From the NCBI RefSeq assembly GCF_001676705.1, contig NZ_CP016170.1, positions 5,270,001 through 5,334,000 of the forward strand: DNA of 64,000 bases, written 5' to 3'. The translations under genes and the position numbers were made by a program. The notes beneath the pieces were generated by a model that was not told where the DNA came from, made no database searches, and saw nothing but the letters and a program-made list of their open reading frames with translations. Positions 30,111 through 38,936 of this stretch are shown here, one piece after another. Origin of the DNA: Bordetella bronchialis. GTDB lineage: Bacteria; Pseudomonadota; Gammaproteobacteria; Burkholderiales; Burkholderiaceae_B. Position 1 is the first letter of the stretch. Every line of letters begins with the position of its first letter.

Positions 30111-31187
30111 TCAGCGGCTTTTCTTCACCGCCATCGCCACGGCGTCGCCCATTTCCTCCGTGCCGACACGCTGGCAGCCAGGCTGCATGATGTCGCCCGT
30201 GCGCAGGCCGTCGGCCAGCACCTGGCGCACCGCGGCCTCCACGCGGTCCGCGTTCGCCGCCTGGTCGAAGCTGTAGCGCAGCATCATCGCCATGGACAGG
30301 ATGGAGGCGATGGGATTGGCCAGGTTTTTGCCGGCGATATCCGGGGCGGTGCCGTGCACCGGCTCGTACAGGCCCTTCTGGCCATAGCTGAGCGAGGCCG
30401 AGGGCAGCATGCCGATGGATCCGGTCAGCATCGCGGCCGCATCCGACAGGATGTCGCCGAAGATATTGCCCGTGACCATCACGTCGAACTGCTTCGGCGC
30501 CCGCATCAACATCATGGCCGCGGCGTCGACGAACAAATGCGTCAGCTCGACGTCCGGATACTCCTTGCCTACGCGGGTCACGACGTCCCGCCACAGCTGG
30601 CCGACTTCCAGCACATTGGCCTTTTCCACGGAGCACACCTTGCGGCGGCGGCCGCGGGCGGCCTTGAAAGCCACATGGGCGATGCGCTCCACCTCCGATT
30701 CGCTGTAGCGCATGGTGTTATAGCCTTCGCGCTCGCCTTTCTCGTTGACGCGGATGCCGCGCGGCTCGCCGAAATACGCATCGCCGTTCAGCTCGCGCAG
30801 GATCAGCATGTCCAGGCCTTCGATGACCTCCGGCTTCAGCGTAGAGGCCTCGATCAATTCGGGAAACAGGAATACGGGACGGAAATTGGCGAAGATCTCC
30901 AGCTCCTTGCGCAGGCGCAGCAGGCTGGCGCCGGGCCGCATCGCGTAGGGGATGGCTTCGTCGCCGGGCATGCCGGCGGCGCCGAACAGGATGGCATCGG
31001 CCTTGCGCGCGATCTCCGACGTGGCCGCCGGCAACGGATCGCCGGCCGCGTCCACACCGGCGCCGCCGATGGCGGCCTCGACCAATTCCAGGTTGGCGCC
31101 GGAGCCGAGGACGGCATGCAACACCTTGACGGCTTGCGCCGTGACTTCCTTGCCGATGCCGTCGCCCGGCATGACTGCGATCTTCAT
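30111..31187 (-). CDS. leuB: 3-isopropylmalate dehydrogenase or close paralogue
   Basis: This NAD-dependent beta-decarboxylating dehydrogenase has 358 residues. [37 protein letters not shown] and [19 protein letters not shown] define the family. It differs from most LeuB proteins in two places: the substrate region reads [19 protein letters not shown] rather than the common GGPKWD form, and ELNGDAYFG replaces ELTGD/GxYFG. It could therefore be LeuB of leucine synthesis or act on a related malate. AAGGA precedes the ATG. It is the last gene of the set with leuC and leuD. Confidence 0.85.
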   Translation of the reverse strand: MKIAVMPGDGIGKEVTAQAVKVLHAVLGSGANLELVEAAIGGAGVDAAGDPLPAATSEIARKADAILFGAAGMPGDEAIPYAMRPGASLLRLRKELEIFANFRPVFLFPELIEASTLKPEVIEGLDMLILRELNGDAYFGEPRGIRVNEKGEREGYNTMRYSESEVERIAHVAFKAARGRRRKVCSVEKANVLEVGQLWRDVVTRVGKEYPDVELTHLFVDAAAMMLMRAPKQFDVMVTGNIFGDILSDAAAMLTGSIGMLPSASLSYGQKGLYEPVHGTAPDIAGKNLANPIASILSMAMMLRYSFDQAANADRVEAAVRQVLADGLRTGDIMQPGCQRVGTEEMGDAVAMAVKKSR

Positions 31188-31214
31188 GGATGTTCCTTCT
31201 TTGGGAGTGTCGGG

Positions 31215-31814
31215 CTAGGCGGCGGAGGCGTCGTGCCGCCGTTCGAATTCGGCGATCCGTTCGCCCAGCGTAAGGGTGTAATCGAGCTCGTCCATGCCTT
31301 CCAGCAGGCATTTTTTGGAGAACGGATCGACCTGGAATGCGTGCTGGCTGCCGTCCGGCGCCGTCACGGTCTGCGACACCAGGTCCACGCCGATGCGCGA
31401 TCCCGGCGCGGCCTGCACCGCCTGCAGCAGCGAGGCCACGGTGTCTTCGGGCAGCACGATGGGCAGCAGGCCGTTCTTCAGCGAGTTGGAGAAAAAGATA
31501 TCGCCGAAGCTGGGCGCGATGACCGCGCGCACGCCGTAGTCGTACAGGGCCCACACGGCATGTTCGCGCGACGAGCCGCAACCGAAGTTGCGCTGGGCGA
31601 CCACGATGCGCGCGGGCCGGTACGGGGCCTGGTTCAGGATGAACTGCGGATTCTCCGAACCGTCCTTGGCAAAGCGCAGGTCGCGGAACAGGTAGGCGCC
31701 GAAGTCGTCGCTGCGCGGCTTCTGCAGATAGCGCGCCGGCACGATCTGGTCGGTGTCCACATTGGCGCGTGGCACGGGCAGCGCCACGGCATCGAGGCGT
31801 TGAAAGGCTTCCAT
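31215..31814 (-). CDS. leuD: 3-isopropylmalate dehydratase small subunit
   Basis: This swivelling small subunit of the aconitase-type isomerase has 199 residues. It begins MEAFQRLDAVALPVPRANVD; the NVDTDQIVPARYL and NFGCGSSREHAVWAL motifs are invariant family features, and SIGDIFFSNS-type sequence (ITFGDIFFSNSLKNG region) follows. It starts two bases after the leuC stop and is followed 27 bases later by leuB. Longer in-frame starts overlap leuC and are unlikely. Confidence 0.93.
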   Translation of the reverse strand: MEAFQRLDAVALPVPRANVDTDQIVPARYLQKPRSDDFGAYLFRDLRFAKDGSENPQFILNQAPYRPARIVVAQRNFGCGSSREHAVWALYDYGVRAVIAPSFGDIFFSNSLKNGLLPIVLPEDTVASLLQAVQAAPGSRIGVDLVSQTVTAPDGSQHAFQVDPFSKKCLLEGMDELDYTLTLGERIAEFERRHDASAA

Positions 31815-31816
31815 CC

Positions 31817-33241
31817 TTAGTTCCTTTCCAGCAAGGGGCGCGGATCCGCCAGGTGCCCGCTGACGGCCGCGGCGGCGGCCATCGCGGGGCTCATCAAGTG
31901 GGTGCGCGAGCCCGGCCCTTGCCGTCCCACGAAATTGCGGTTGGACGTGGACGCGCAGCGCTGCCCCGGCGCCACCTGGTCGCCATTGGTGGCCAGGCAC
32001 ATCGAACAGCCGGCAAAGCGCCACTCGAAACCGGCCTCGCGGAAGACGCGGTCCAGCCCTTCCTGTTCGGCCTGCAGCTTGACCTGCTGCGAGCCCGGCA
32101 CCACCCAGGCTTGCACACCGGGCGCGACGCGCTTGCCCCGGGCCACCGCGGCCGCCTGCCGCAGGTCCTCGATGCGGCCATTGGTGCAGGAGCCGATGAA
32201 GACACGATCCACGGCCACGTCGGTCAAGGGCATGCCCGGCTTCAGCCCCATGTAGTCCAGGGTGCGGGCCATCGCGGCGCGCCGGCCGGCGTCGCTCGCG
32301 CTATCCGGATCCGGCACCCGGCCGGAGATCGGCAGCGCATCCTCGGGGCTGTTCCCCCAGGTCACCATGGGCTGCAGCGCCGACCCATCCAGCACCACTT
32401 CGCGATCGAAGGCCGCGCCCGCATCGGTGGGCAGCGCGCGCCAGCGGGCAACGGCCTGGTCCCATTCCACGCCCGAGGGCGCGTAAGGCCGTCCATGCAG
32501 CCAGGCGAAGGTGGTGTCGTCCGGCGCCACCATCCCGGCACGCGCGCCTGCCTCGATCGACATATTGCAGACCGTCATGCGGCCTTCCATCGACAGCGCC
32601 TGGATGGCGGGGCCGGCGTACTCGATGACATGCCCCGTGGCGCCGGCCGCGCCGATCTTGGCGATGATGCCCAGGATGATGTCCTTGGCCGCCACGCCCG
32701 GCTGCAGGCGCCCTTCCACGACCACGCGCATGGTCGGCGGCTTGCGCTGCCAGATGGACTGCGTCGCAAGCACGTGGGCGACTTCCGAGGCGCCGATACC
32801 GAACGCGAAGGCGCCCATCGCGCCATGCGTGGCGGTATGGCTGTCGCCGCAGACGATCAGCATGCCGGGCAGGCTCAGGCCCTGCTCGGGCCCGACCACG
32901 TGGATGATGCCCTGACGTGGATCGTCCAGGCCGAAGAACTGCATGCCGGCTTCCTTGGCATCCTGCCGCAGGGCATCGGCCATGGCCCGCTTTTCCGGAT
33001 CGGCGATCGTTGCCAGGTCGCGCGTATCGGTGGGCACGTAGTGGTCCGGGGTGGCGAAGCTGCGCTGCGGGCTGCGCACCTTCAGGCCGCGTTGCCGCAG
33101 CATCGCGAAGGCGGGCGCCGAGCCATCCTGGACCAGATGGCGATCGACGTAGAGCAGGCTGGTGCCGTCGTCACGCCGCAGGATCTGGTGCGTGGACCAG
33201 ATCTTGTCGAACAGCGTGCGGGGCGCGGAGTCAGAGGACAT
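31817..33241 (-). CDS. leuC: 3-isopropylmalate dehydratase large subunit
   Basis: This 474-residue [4Fe-4S] hydro-lyase subunit begins [20 protein letters not shown]. Cluster cysteines are in [12 protein letters not shown] and [30 protein letters not shown] is the aconitase signature. The sequence [17 protein letters not shown] is typical of bacterial LeuC. It follows a Bug receptor gene on the same strand by 53 bases, which is not the usual leucine-operon arrangement, and no asd gene follows leuB. Confidence 0.94.
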   Translation of the reverse strand: MSSDSAPRTLFDKIWSTHQILRRDDGTSLLYVDRHLVQDGSAPAFAMLRQRGLKVRSPQRSFATPDHYVPTDTRDLATIADPEKRAMADALRQDAKEAGMQFFGLDDPRQGIIHVVGPEQGLSLPGMLIVCGDSHTATHGAMGAFAFGIGASEVAHVLATQSIWQRKPPTMRVVVEGRLQPGVAAKDIILGIIAKIGAAGATGHVIEYAGPAIQALSMEGRMTVCNMSIEAGARAGMVAPDDTTFAWLHGRPYAPSGVEWDQAVARWRALPTDAGAAFDREVVLDGSALQPMVTWGNSPEDALPISGRVPDPDSASDAGRRAAMARTLDYMGLKPGMPLTDVAVDRVFIGSCTNGRIEDLRQAAAVARGKRVAPGVQAWVVPGSQQVKLQAEQEGLDRVFREAGFEWRFAGCSMCLATNGDQVAPGQRCASTSNRNFVGRQGPGSRTHLMSPAMAAAAAVSGHLADPRPLLERN

Positions 33242-33294
33242 GGATCGATGTCTGAGTAAGGTTGAATGGGAACCGGCGCGTAGGCGTCGGCCGC

Positions 33295-34254
33295 CTAATC
33301 GAGCTTGGCGCCGGACAGTTCCACGATGGGCTTGTAGCGCTTGATCTCTTCGTCAATGAAGGTGGCGTACTCCTGGGGGGTGCCGCCGCCGATCTCGGCG
33401 CCGTAGTCCAGCATGCGCTGGCGGATTTCCGGATTCTTCAGCACGGCGTTGGTCGCCTTGTTGAGCTTCTCGACCACGTCCTTGGGCATGCCCTTGGGCC
33501 CCATCAGGCCGTACCAGGAAGAGGCATACACGTTCGGTACGCCCAGCTCGTCCAGCGTCGGCACGTCGGGCAGTTGGGCATTGCGCTGGCGCGACGCCAC
33601 CGCCAGCGCACGCAGCTTGCCCGACTTGACCAGCGGCAGGCAGGTGGTGGTGTCCAGCATCAGCGACACATGGCCGGCCATCAAGTCCGCCTCGGCCGGC
33701 GACGTGCCTTTATAGGGGACGTGCACGATATTGATCTTCGTGGCCGCCATGAACTGCACGGCGGCCAGGTGCTGCGACGATCCCACGCCCGCCGACCCGT
33801 AGTTCAGCTTGCCCGGGTTGGCCTTGGCGTAGTCGACCAGTTCCTTCATGGTCTTGAAGGGCGACGATGCCGGCACCACCAGGATATTGGGCACCGCGGA
33901 CACATAGGTGATGGGCGTGAAGTCCTTCACCGGGTCGAAGCCCAGGTGGGAATACAGGTAGACGTTGATGGCGTTGGGGCTGATGGAACCCATCAGCAGG
34001 TTGTAGCCGTCGGCGGGCTGGCGCGCGGCCAGCTCGGTGCCGATATTGCCACCGGCGCCGGCGCGGTTGTCCACGATGACGGGCTGGCCCAGTTCCTGGG
34101 ACAAGCCCTGCGCCACCAGGCGACCCATGGTGTCGACGCCGCCGCCCGGCGGCCAGGGCACGATCATCTTGATGGGGTGGTCGGGGTACTCGGCGTGGGC
34201 CATGCCACAGGCCGCCAGCAACACGGCGGCCAGCCAGCCATGCAGTTTATTCAT
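33295..34254 (-). CDS. Bug-family (TctC) periplasmic solute-binding protein
   Basis: This 319-residue receptor has a Sec signal ([21 protein letters not shown]) and the two-lobed Bug fold: [19 protein letters not shown], the beta-loop [14 protein letters not shown], and [20 protein letters not shown]. Bug receptors bind small carboxylates, often with a tripartite tricarboxylate transporter; none is in this window, so it is an orphan here. It lies upstream of leuCDB on the same strand and divergently from a LysR regulator, which suggests a ligand related to that pathway. The cysteine in the signal peptide does not form a clear lipobox. Confidence 0.92.
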   Translation of the reverse strand: MNKLHGWLAAVLLAACGMAHAEYPDHPIKMIVPWPPGGGVDTMGRLVAQGLSQELGQPVIVDNRAGAGGNIGTELAARQPADGYNLLMGSISPNAINVYLYSHLGFDPVKDFTPITYVSAVPNILVVPASSPFKTMKELVDYAKANPGKLNYGSAGVGSSQHLAAVQFMAATKINIVHVPYKGTSPAEADLMAGHVSLMLDTTTCLPLVKSGKLRALAVASRQRNAQLPDVPTLDELGVPNVYASSWYGLMGPKGMPKDVVEKLNKATNAVLKNPEIRQRMLDYGAEIGGGTPQEYATFIDEEIKRYKPIVELSGAKLD

Positions 34255-34390
34255 GATCGTCTCCGTATTTTTTATTGAAATACGGCGCTATTCTTGGCGT
34301 TTGCCTGCCAGCCAGCAAGGCAAATTAAGGCATGTCAGGTATGATCAGGACTCATGCCTGACGCACGCACTGGCTTGCATGGAGAAAACC

Positions 34391-35299
34391 GTGAGTCGTC
34401 GTCTTCCGCCCCTGAACGCCCTGCGCGCCTTCGAAGCCTCGGCCCGCAACGCCAGCTTCACGCGCGCCGCCGAAGAGCTCTGCGTTACCCAGGGAGCCGT
34501 CAGCCGCCATGTCGCCTCGCTGGAGGACTGGACCAAGGCGCAGCTGTTCGTGCGCGGGCGCCACGGGATCGAACTGACCGGACCGGGACAGGTGTACTTC
34601 CGCACCATCAAGGCCGCCCTGGACCAGATCGAACAGGCGACCCGGCAATTGCAGCAGCAGCCGGACGAACGCTGCCTGCGCATCAAGCTGCCGCCCACCT
34701 TCGCCATCAAATGGCTGGTGCCGCGCCTGGCGCGCTTCCATGCGGCGCGGCGCGATATCGACGTGCAGATCACCACCTCGCACCTGCGCGCCGACTTCGA
34801 CCGGGAAGACGTGGACGTCAGCATCCATTCGGAAGCCCAGCCGCCGTCGGGCCCGGGCTACCGCCGCCTGTTCGGCGAGACCTTGCTGCCCGTCTGCGCC
34901 CCCGGGCTGCTCGGCAAGGAGCCGCGCCTGGAACGCCCGGAAGACCTGGCGAACCACGTCCTGCTGTGTTCGCTGAACCGGCCCCATGACTGGCCGACCT
35001 GGCTGGCGGCCGCCGGCGTCGGGCATATCGACGGCAACAGCGGCCTGAAATTCGAGAACGCCGCCCTGGCCTACCAGGCCGCCATCGACCAGCTGGGCGT
35101 CATGGTCGCGCAGCTGGCCTTCGTCAGCGACGACCTGCTGGCCGGCCGGCTGGTGGCGCCCTTCCCGCAACGCACCGACACCGGCGGCGCCTACGTGCTG
35201 GCCTACCGCAGCGACCGCCCCAAGCCCGAGCGCGTCCAGGCCTTCGAGGAGTGGATCGTGCAGGAAGCCCGGGAGATGGAAGCGCGGCGGCTGCTGTGA
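34391..35299 (+). CDS. LysR-type regulator, GcvA-like
   Basis: This 302-residue LysR protein has an N-terminal winged helix (PPLNALRAFEASARNASFTRA, ELCVTQGAVSRHVASLE) followed by a co-inducer-binding domain of the GcvA/TrpI group. I chose the GTG at 34391 because GGAGA lies seven bases before it; an ATG four codons upstream at 34379 lacks one. It is divergent from the Bug-leuCDB genes and most likely controls them from the shared 136-base gap. Confidence 0.9.
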   Translation: MSRRLPPLNALRAFEASARNASFTRAAEELCVTQGAVSRHVASLEDWTKAQLFVRGRHGIELTGPGQVYFRTIKAALDQIEQATRQLQQQPDERCLRIKLPPTFAIKWLVPRLARFHAARRDIDVQITTSHLRADFDREDVDVSIHSEAQPPSGPGYRRLFGETLLPVCAPGLLGKEPRLERPEDLANHVLLCSLNRPHDWPTWLAAAGVGHIDGNSGLKFENAALAYQAAIDQLGVMVAQLAFVSDDLLAGRLVAPFPQRTDTGGAYVLAYRSDRPKPERVQAFEEWIVQEAREMEARRLL

Positions 35300-35401
35300 T
35301 CGACCGGGTTTCCAGGCCGCGGAGCATGGGTATTCCGTGGCGGGGGTCGAGGCTTGAAGCCGCCAGCGTCGGCGACCGCCTTGTCCGCGCGAACGCGCGG
35401 T

Positions 35402-35485
35402 CCATGTGAACGTTCAGTCCGTGTGAACGTTCAGTCGTGTGAATGCTCTGCCCGCGTGAATGCTCAGCACGTGTGTATGCTCAGT
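35402..35485. repeat. 17-bp tandem repeat overlapping the end of a Bug gene
   Basis: Five units of 16-17 bp follow one another at 35402, 35419, 35436, 35452 and 35469, consensus CCGTGTGAAYGYTCAGT. Units 1 and 2 carry ACGTTCAG while units 3 to 5 carry ATGCTC(A/T)G, so the array has diverged in halves. The last unit overlaps the stop codon of the Bug gene on the minus strand. No reading frame or RNA structure is obvious. Confidence 0.85.
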
Positions 35486-36470
35486 CCGGGCGTATATCGG
35501 CAGCGCGTATCACGGCCGACCATCGCAGTTCCTCTTCGTGGATATACCGCGCGTAATCCTCCGGCGTCGATCCAAGGATGCGCGCGCCGCGCTGCACCAG
35601 CTGCGCCTGCACATCCTGCGACGCCAATGCCGCGCGTATGGCCGAGTTCAGCTGCTGGACGACGGGTGCCGGCGTGCCCTTGGGAACGACCACGCCATGC
35701 CATGCCTGCACCTCGAACCCGGCGATGCCCAGTTCTGCGACTGTCGGCACGCCGGGCAACACGCCGACCCGCTGCGTTGACGTCACCGCGAGCGCACGCA
35801 ATCTGCCCGCTTGGACATGCGGCAGCGCGTCGCAGAGCGGATTGACCATGAATTGCGCCTGCTTGCCCATCAAGCCCGCCAGCGCAGGCGCGCTGCCGCG
35901 ATACGGCACATGCATGGCGCTGATACCGGTGGCCTGCAGCAGCAGCACGGTCGCAAGATGCGTGACATTGCCGCCGCCGGCGGAGGCATACGATAGATTT
36001 CCCGCCCTCTGCCTGGCGTAGCGCACGAACGTATGGAAGTCCTGCGCGGGGACATCCGGATGCACGACCAAGACCAGGGGCATCGCGACCGTGGACGAGA
36101 CCGCATCGAAATCCTTGGCCGGATCGAAGCCCGGGTCGACGTACAGGCTGGGACTGAGCACCAGCGATGAGGTGTTGAATAGAACGGTATAGCCGTCCGC
36201 CTTCGCGCCCGCCACGCTTCTCATCCCCACGATGCCGTTCGCGCCAGGAATGTTCTGGACCACCACCATGGTTTGTAGCTGGCGAGCGATCTGCCCCGCA
36301 AGCAAGCGTGCAACCAGGTCGGTCGGACCGCCAGGCGGAAAAGGAACCACCATCTTGATCGGCGCCGCGGGCCATTTGGCATCGGGCGTGGATTGGCTGC
36401 GCCATGGATACATCGCGGCCACCGCGCCGGCCAGCGTGGCGGCCAGCGCCTTTCGGCGACGTTCGAACAT
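35481..36470 (-). CDS. Bug-family (TctC) periplasmic solute-binding protein
   Basis: This 329-residue Bug receptor contains KMVVPFPPGGPTDLVARLL, IPGANGIVGMRSVAGAKADG and MHVPYRGSAPALAGLMG. The start at 36470 has AGGAG nearby; a longer reading has none. The signal sequence is atypical (MFERRRKALAATLAGAVAAM, then YPWRSQSTPDAK) with a weak cleavage site. It follows a broken MaoC-like gene on the same strand, a pairing seen in Bug loci that handle acyl or carboxylate substrates. Confidence 0.87.
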   Translation of the reverse strand: MFERRRKALAATLAGAVAAMYPWRSQSTPDAKWPAAPIKMVVPFPPGGPTDLVARLLAGQIARQLQTMVVVQNIPGANGIVGMRSVAGAKADGYTVLFNTSSLVLSPSLYVDPGFDPAKDFDAVSSTVAMPLVLVVHPDVPAQDFHTFVRYARQRAGNLSYASAGGGNVTHLATVLLLQATGISAMHVPYRGSAPALAGLMGKQAQFMVNPLCDALPHVQAGRLRALAVTSTQRVGVLPGVPTVAELGIAGFEVQAWHGVVVPKGTPAPVVQQLNSAIRAALASQDVQAQLVQRGARILGSTPEDYARYIHEEELRWSAVIRAADIRPD

Positions 36471-36507
36471 CGGGGGGGCTCCTGTCTTTGAGTCTGGGCT
36501 GCCGAAG

Positions 36508-36777
36508 TCAGCCGGCCGGCTTTCCGGCCAACAGGCGGACAGCGATGTACCGCATGACTTCAACGCTGTGCTGGTTCTTCACGCTTACCGCTGAAGTCAC
36601 GCCAGCCCGATTGTGCTTGGCGGTCCTGCATATACCGACGACTCCCAGGTCTGCACCGATGGTGTCGCCCGCTATGACGGGACCAACGATGCTCGTCCCG
36701 GTAACCGTACGGCGGAACGTGCTCTGGAACCGTTGGCCCAGCGTCAGTTCCAGCACCACCCGGACACCCAGACGCAA
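36508..36777 (-). pseudogene. Remnant of a MaoC-like hydratase gene with an internal deletion
   Basis: The frame reads LELTLGQRFQSTFRRTVTGT, which resembles the N-terminus of MaoC/hot-dog hydratases, and jumps directly to GPVIAGDTIGADLGVVG and a tail VMRYIAVRLLAGKPAG, which resembles the C-terminal half. The central catalytic region of about 70 residues is missing. A stop codon lies seven codons upstream in frame, and no ATG with a ribosome site is present. It precedes the Bug gene on the same strand. The match is by eye and moderate. Confidence 0.5.
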
Positions 36778-37846
36778 ACTGCATTGAACCGCCCGTCATG
36801 CTGCGGGACCCGACCAATCCCACCTTGCACCGCCTCCGCCAGGTCATGCTGGAAGCGGTGTCGCGGCATCCGGGACGCGCCGGGTTCAAAACATCGCTCA
36901 AGAACCCACGAAGAGGCGAGAGCGGACCGAGGAATGGGGTCCATCCCGGATCCACTCGCGCAAGCCCACGGCTATAGTAGACCGCTCTCACCGTCAGAAA
37001 GCGCACGTACTGCGGTCCGTCCTGATAGGTCCAGCCGCGCGGCGACAGCGCCCCCTAGGTATCGCAATGCCGGCGCAGGCGCCGGCTCTCGCGCCGATAG
37101 GTTTCTAGGGTTTGGCGCGACATGGGCCTGGCTCGCAGCACCGCAAGCCATACGTCTGCCGCGTGCCAGTCGGCGGTAACCTGGCCTAAGCTTGGACCGG
37201 CTCCGGCGAGCCTTCGGTGCCGCTGTCGTGGCAATCTCGCTCGTCATGGGCATGGGGTGCGCTCCTGGCGAGCGCTGTCACCAAGCTACAGCCGTAGCAG
37301 GCATGAAACTCCGCGCTCCGCGCAAGTCTTTGAACGGCTGATCCAATTCCGCATGCAGCGCCTTATTCTCGGCAATCGTGTCGAGCGCTTCCGTGCGAGA
37401 GATGGTTCGTGGCCGCGGGGCATGGCCGCCGACCCTATGTTCAGCATCCGATTCAGCCGTTCCCGGTGGCGGCGCGCCACTTGGGGCCAGGCCGAAGTGG
37501 CGGCAATCGCGGCGCGGGCCAGCCAGGTCGCGGGTGTGTTCGGCAAGGAATCGCCGGCCGAGGTCAACGATCCGCTGTACTTGGCCGCGGCGCTGGTGGC
37601 CTACGGGGAAGCGCCCGGCAATCGGACTCCGAGCCTTACATGGGTCGCACATCCAGCAGGTGCATCGCTTCGCGTGGCGGCCAGGTCGCCGCCCGCTGGA
37701 CGCGGCGATGGGGAACAGCGGCCGGCCTGGCTCGATCGCCCGTGACCGAATCTGGCGGCGGGAGGCTGGGATTATGGTCTGACGCCGACGCGCGCAAGAC
37801 CCCGCCCGTCCGGCGCCGAGTTTTTTTGTCACGGCGACGCTATACG
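36778..37846. other. Decayed stretch with no convincing gene
   Basis: About 1.07 kb between the MaoC remnant and a hairpin. Several frames stay open for 90-200 codons on both strands, but none begins with a ribosome site, shows a recognisable domain or has convincing codon use. A plus-strand frame at 37409-37745 and a minus-strand frame at 37278-37832 are the longest. The composition is less GC-biased at third positions than in the flanks. I read this as eroded accessory DNA. Confidence 0.55.
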
Positions 37847-37881
37847 GGTACGTAGCGCCTGCATCCGCAGGGGCACGTACC
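37847..37881 (+). other. Hairpin upstream of a small membrane-peptide gene
   Basis: GGTACGT at 37847-37853 pairs with ACGTACC at 37875-37881, and inside it CCTGC pairs with GCAGG around an ATCC loop. It lies 15 bases before the ATG at 37896. There is no U-tract on the plus strand, so it is not a clear terminator; it could be a 5' leader structure or a mobile-element end. Confidence 0.5.
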
Positions 37882-37895
37882 TAAGGTTTCTAACC

Positions 37896-38075
37896 ATGAA
37901 GCAGTTTTTTATCTTCGCAATCTGCGGCGCGGTGGTCTTCACCGCGCTGGCCAGGAACGGTCGTCGTTGGCTGTGGTGCCCCGCCATCCTGACGTGGGCC
38001 CTCCTCTGCCAGCAGGCACTTGCTTGCACTGGCGAGCTGGTGGCCGCCGCCTGGTCGGCCGTCTCCGGCGTCTGA
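37896..38075 (+). CDS. Small hydrophobic peptide (59 residues)
   Basis: The frame reads MKQFFIFAICGAVVFTALAR, a short basic loop NGRRWLWCP, then AILTWALLCQQALACTGEL and ends WSAVSGV. It therefore contains two hydrophobic segments separated by a positive turn, a plausible small hairpin membrane protein. An AAGG lies nine bases before the ATG. I recognise no family. It lies between decayed DNA and a toxin-antitoxin pair, so it could be a phage- or plasmid-derived gene or a chance frame. Confidence 0.4.
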   Translation: MKQFFIFAICGAVVFTALARNGRRWLWCPAILTWALLCQQALACTGELVAAAWSAVSGV

Positions 38076-38118
38076 GGGGCCCCCGTGCCCGCGCCGGCGC
38101 GCGGGCACGGTTCCTATG

Positions 38119-38246
38119 GTTTCAAACCCTGGATCGCTACCTGGTCGCTCAGTGTGCCAGGCTTTTCGGTTGCGCCACCAGGCGCACTCCCAACGCCGCG
38201 CATACGCGGCTAATCGTTTCAAACCGCGGATCGCTACCAGGACGCA
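38119..38246. repeat. Partial duplication of the antitoxin 3' segment
   Basis: A 31-bp element at 38119-38149 and one at 38216-38246 match at 26 of 31 positions and begin with the identical GTTTCAAACC. The second copy is inside the antitoxin gene and encodes RPGSDPRFETIS on the minus strand; the first, just after the antitoxin stop, would encode RPGSDPGFETIG. This looks like a leftover of a second antitoxin copy. Confidence 0.7.
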
Positions 38247-38457
38247 GCGCCTTGTACAAAGCTTCCCGCGCGATACCGGCGTCTTTCGCCACCTGAGTCA
38301 TCCCCCGGGCGCGCGCAATGTTACCGAGAGCGACCGCAAGAAGCGCTGGATCGTCATCTTCCAGCACGGTTGTCAGGTACGCGGCTATGTCTTCTTCGCT
38401 ATTCAAGAATTCAGCTGCGTCGAATTCAGGAAGCTCGGAAATCTTATTTTTGGTCAT
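38149..38457 (-). CDS. Antitoxin of a HigA-like addiction module
   Basis: This 102-residue protein has an N-terminal region (SELPEFDAAEFLNSEEDIAA) and a helix-turn-helix of the addiction-module antidote type (GNIARARGMTQVAKDAGIAR, ALYKALRPG). It would bind and neutralise the upstream toxin and repress the shared promoter. A strong GGAGG nine bases before the ATG lies within the last codons of the toxin gene. Toxin comes first, antitoxin second, as in higBA-type loci. Confidence 0.88.
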   Translation of the reverse strand: MTKNKISELPEFDAAEFLNSEEDIAAYLTTVLEDDDPALLAVALGNIARARGMTQVAKDAGIAREALYKALRPGSDPRFETISRVCAALGVRLVAQPKSLAH

Positions 38458-38460
38458 GGT

Positions 38461-38760
38461 TCAGTCCTCCAAAGACTCGGCAAGCGCGATTGCGCGTCGA
38501 ATATCGGCTTGTTGGCTTCGCTTGTTCCCACCGGCCAGCATCACTACTACGGTATTGCCGCGCTGAACGTAATACATGCGCCACCCGGGGCCGAAGTCTT
38601 CTCGCATTTCAGAGACGCCATTCCCTACAGGCTTCACCTCTCCCAGGTTTCCCAATCGAGCCTTATCAAGGCGCTTGACCAAGCGTTGCCGGGTTACGGG
38701 ATCCTTGAGACCTTTGAGCCAGTCGGAGAATCCGGGGAGAAGTTTTACGATGTAGGCCAT
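38461..38760 (-). CDS. RelE/ParE-superfamily toxin (HigB-like, phage Gp49-like)
   Basis: This 99-residue protein has the pattern FSDWLKGLKDPVTRQRLVKR, GNLGEVKPVGNGVSEMRED, GWRMYYVQRGNTVVVMLAGG and KRSQQADIRRA, diagnostic of the HigB-like Gp49 family of ribosome-dependent mRNA interferases. No ribosome-binding site precedes the ATG; the predicted promoter lies so close that the message may be leaderless. The antitoxin gene begins four bases after the stop codon. Confidence 0.9.
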   Translation of the reverse strand: MAYIVKLLPGFSDWLKGLKDPVTRQRLVKRLDKARLGNLGEVKPVGNGVSEMREDFGPGWRMYYVQRGNTVVVMLAGGNKRSQQADIRRAIALAESLED

Positions 38761-38767
38761 ACGGAAC

Positions 38768-38795
38768 TGTAATCGAACGATTACACCATGTCAAC
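38768..38795 (-). promoter_or_regulatory. Promoter and operator of the toxin-antitoxin pair
   Basis: On the minus strand TTGACA (38795-38790) is followed 17 bases later by TACAGT, giving a good sigma-70 promoter. The spacer and -10 contain a perfect 8-bp inverted repeat TGTAATCG/CGATTACA at 38768-38785 with a 2-base centre, well placed for repression by the antitoxin. Transcription would begin within a few bases of the toxin ATG. Confidence 0.75.
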
Positions 38796-38936
38796 CTAAA
38801 TTTAGCCGCTCCCGGCTGTGTATGCTGGGCGGCCGAACGCGCGACGGTGGCCGCCTTACTCCGCGCCGGCCTCGTTCCAAAGACCAACGGCACTCGCGCA
38901 TGCAGCGGCGGCGGCGTGCAATAACGGAGACCAAGC

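Noticed and set aside
37409..37745. Possible gene in the decayed patch
   Set aside because: A stretch such as AAIAARASQVAGVFGKESPA looks protein-like, but the frame has no start signal and its end runs into low-quality sequence; no family recognised.
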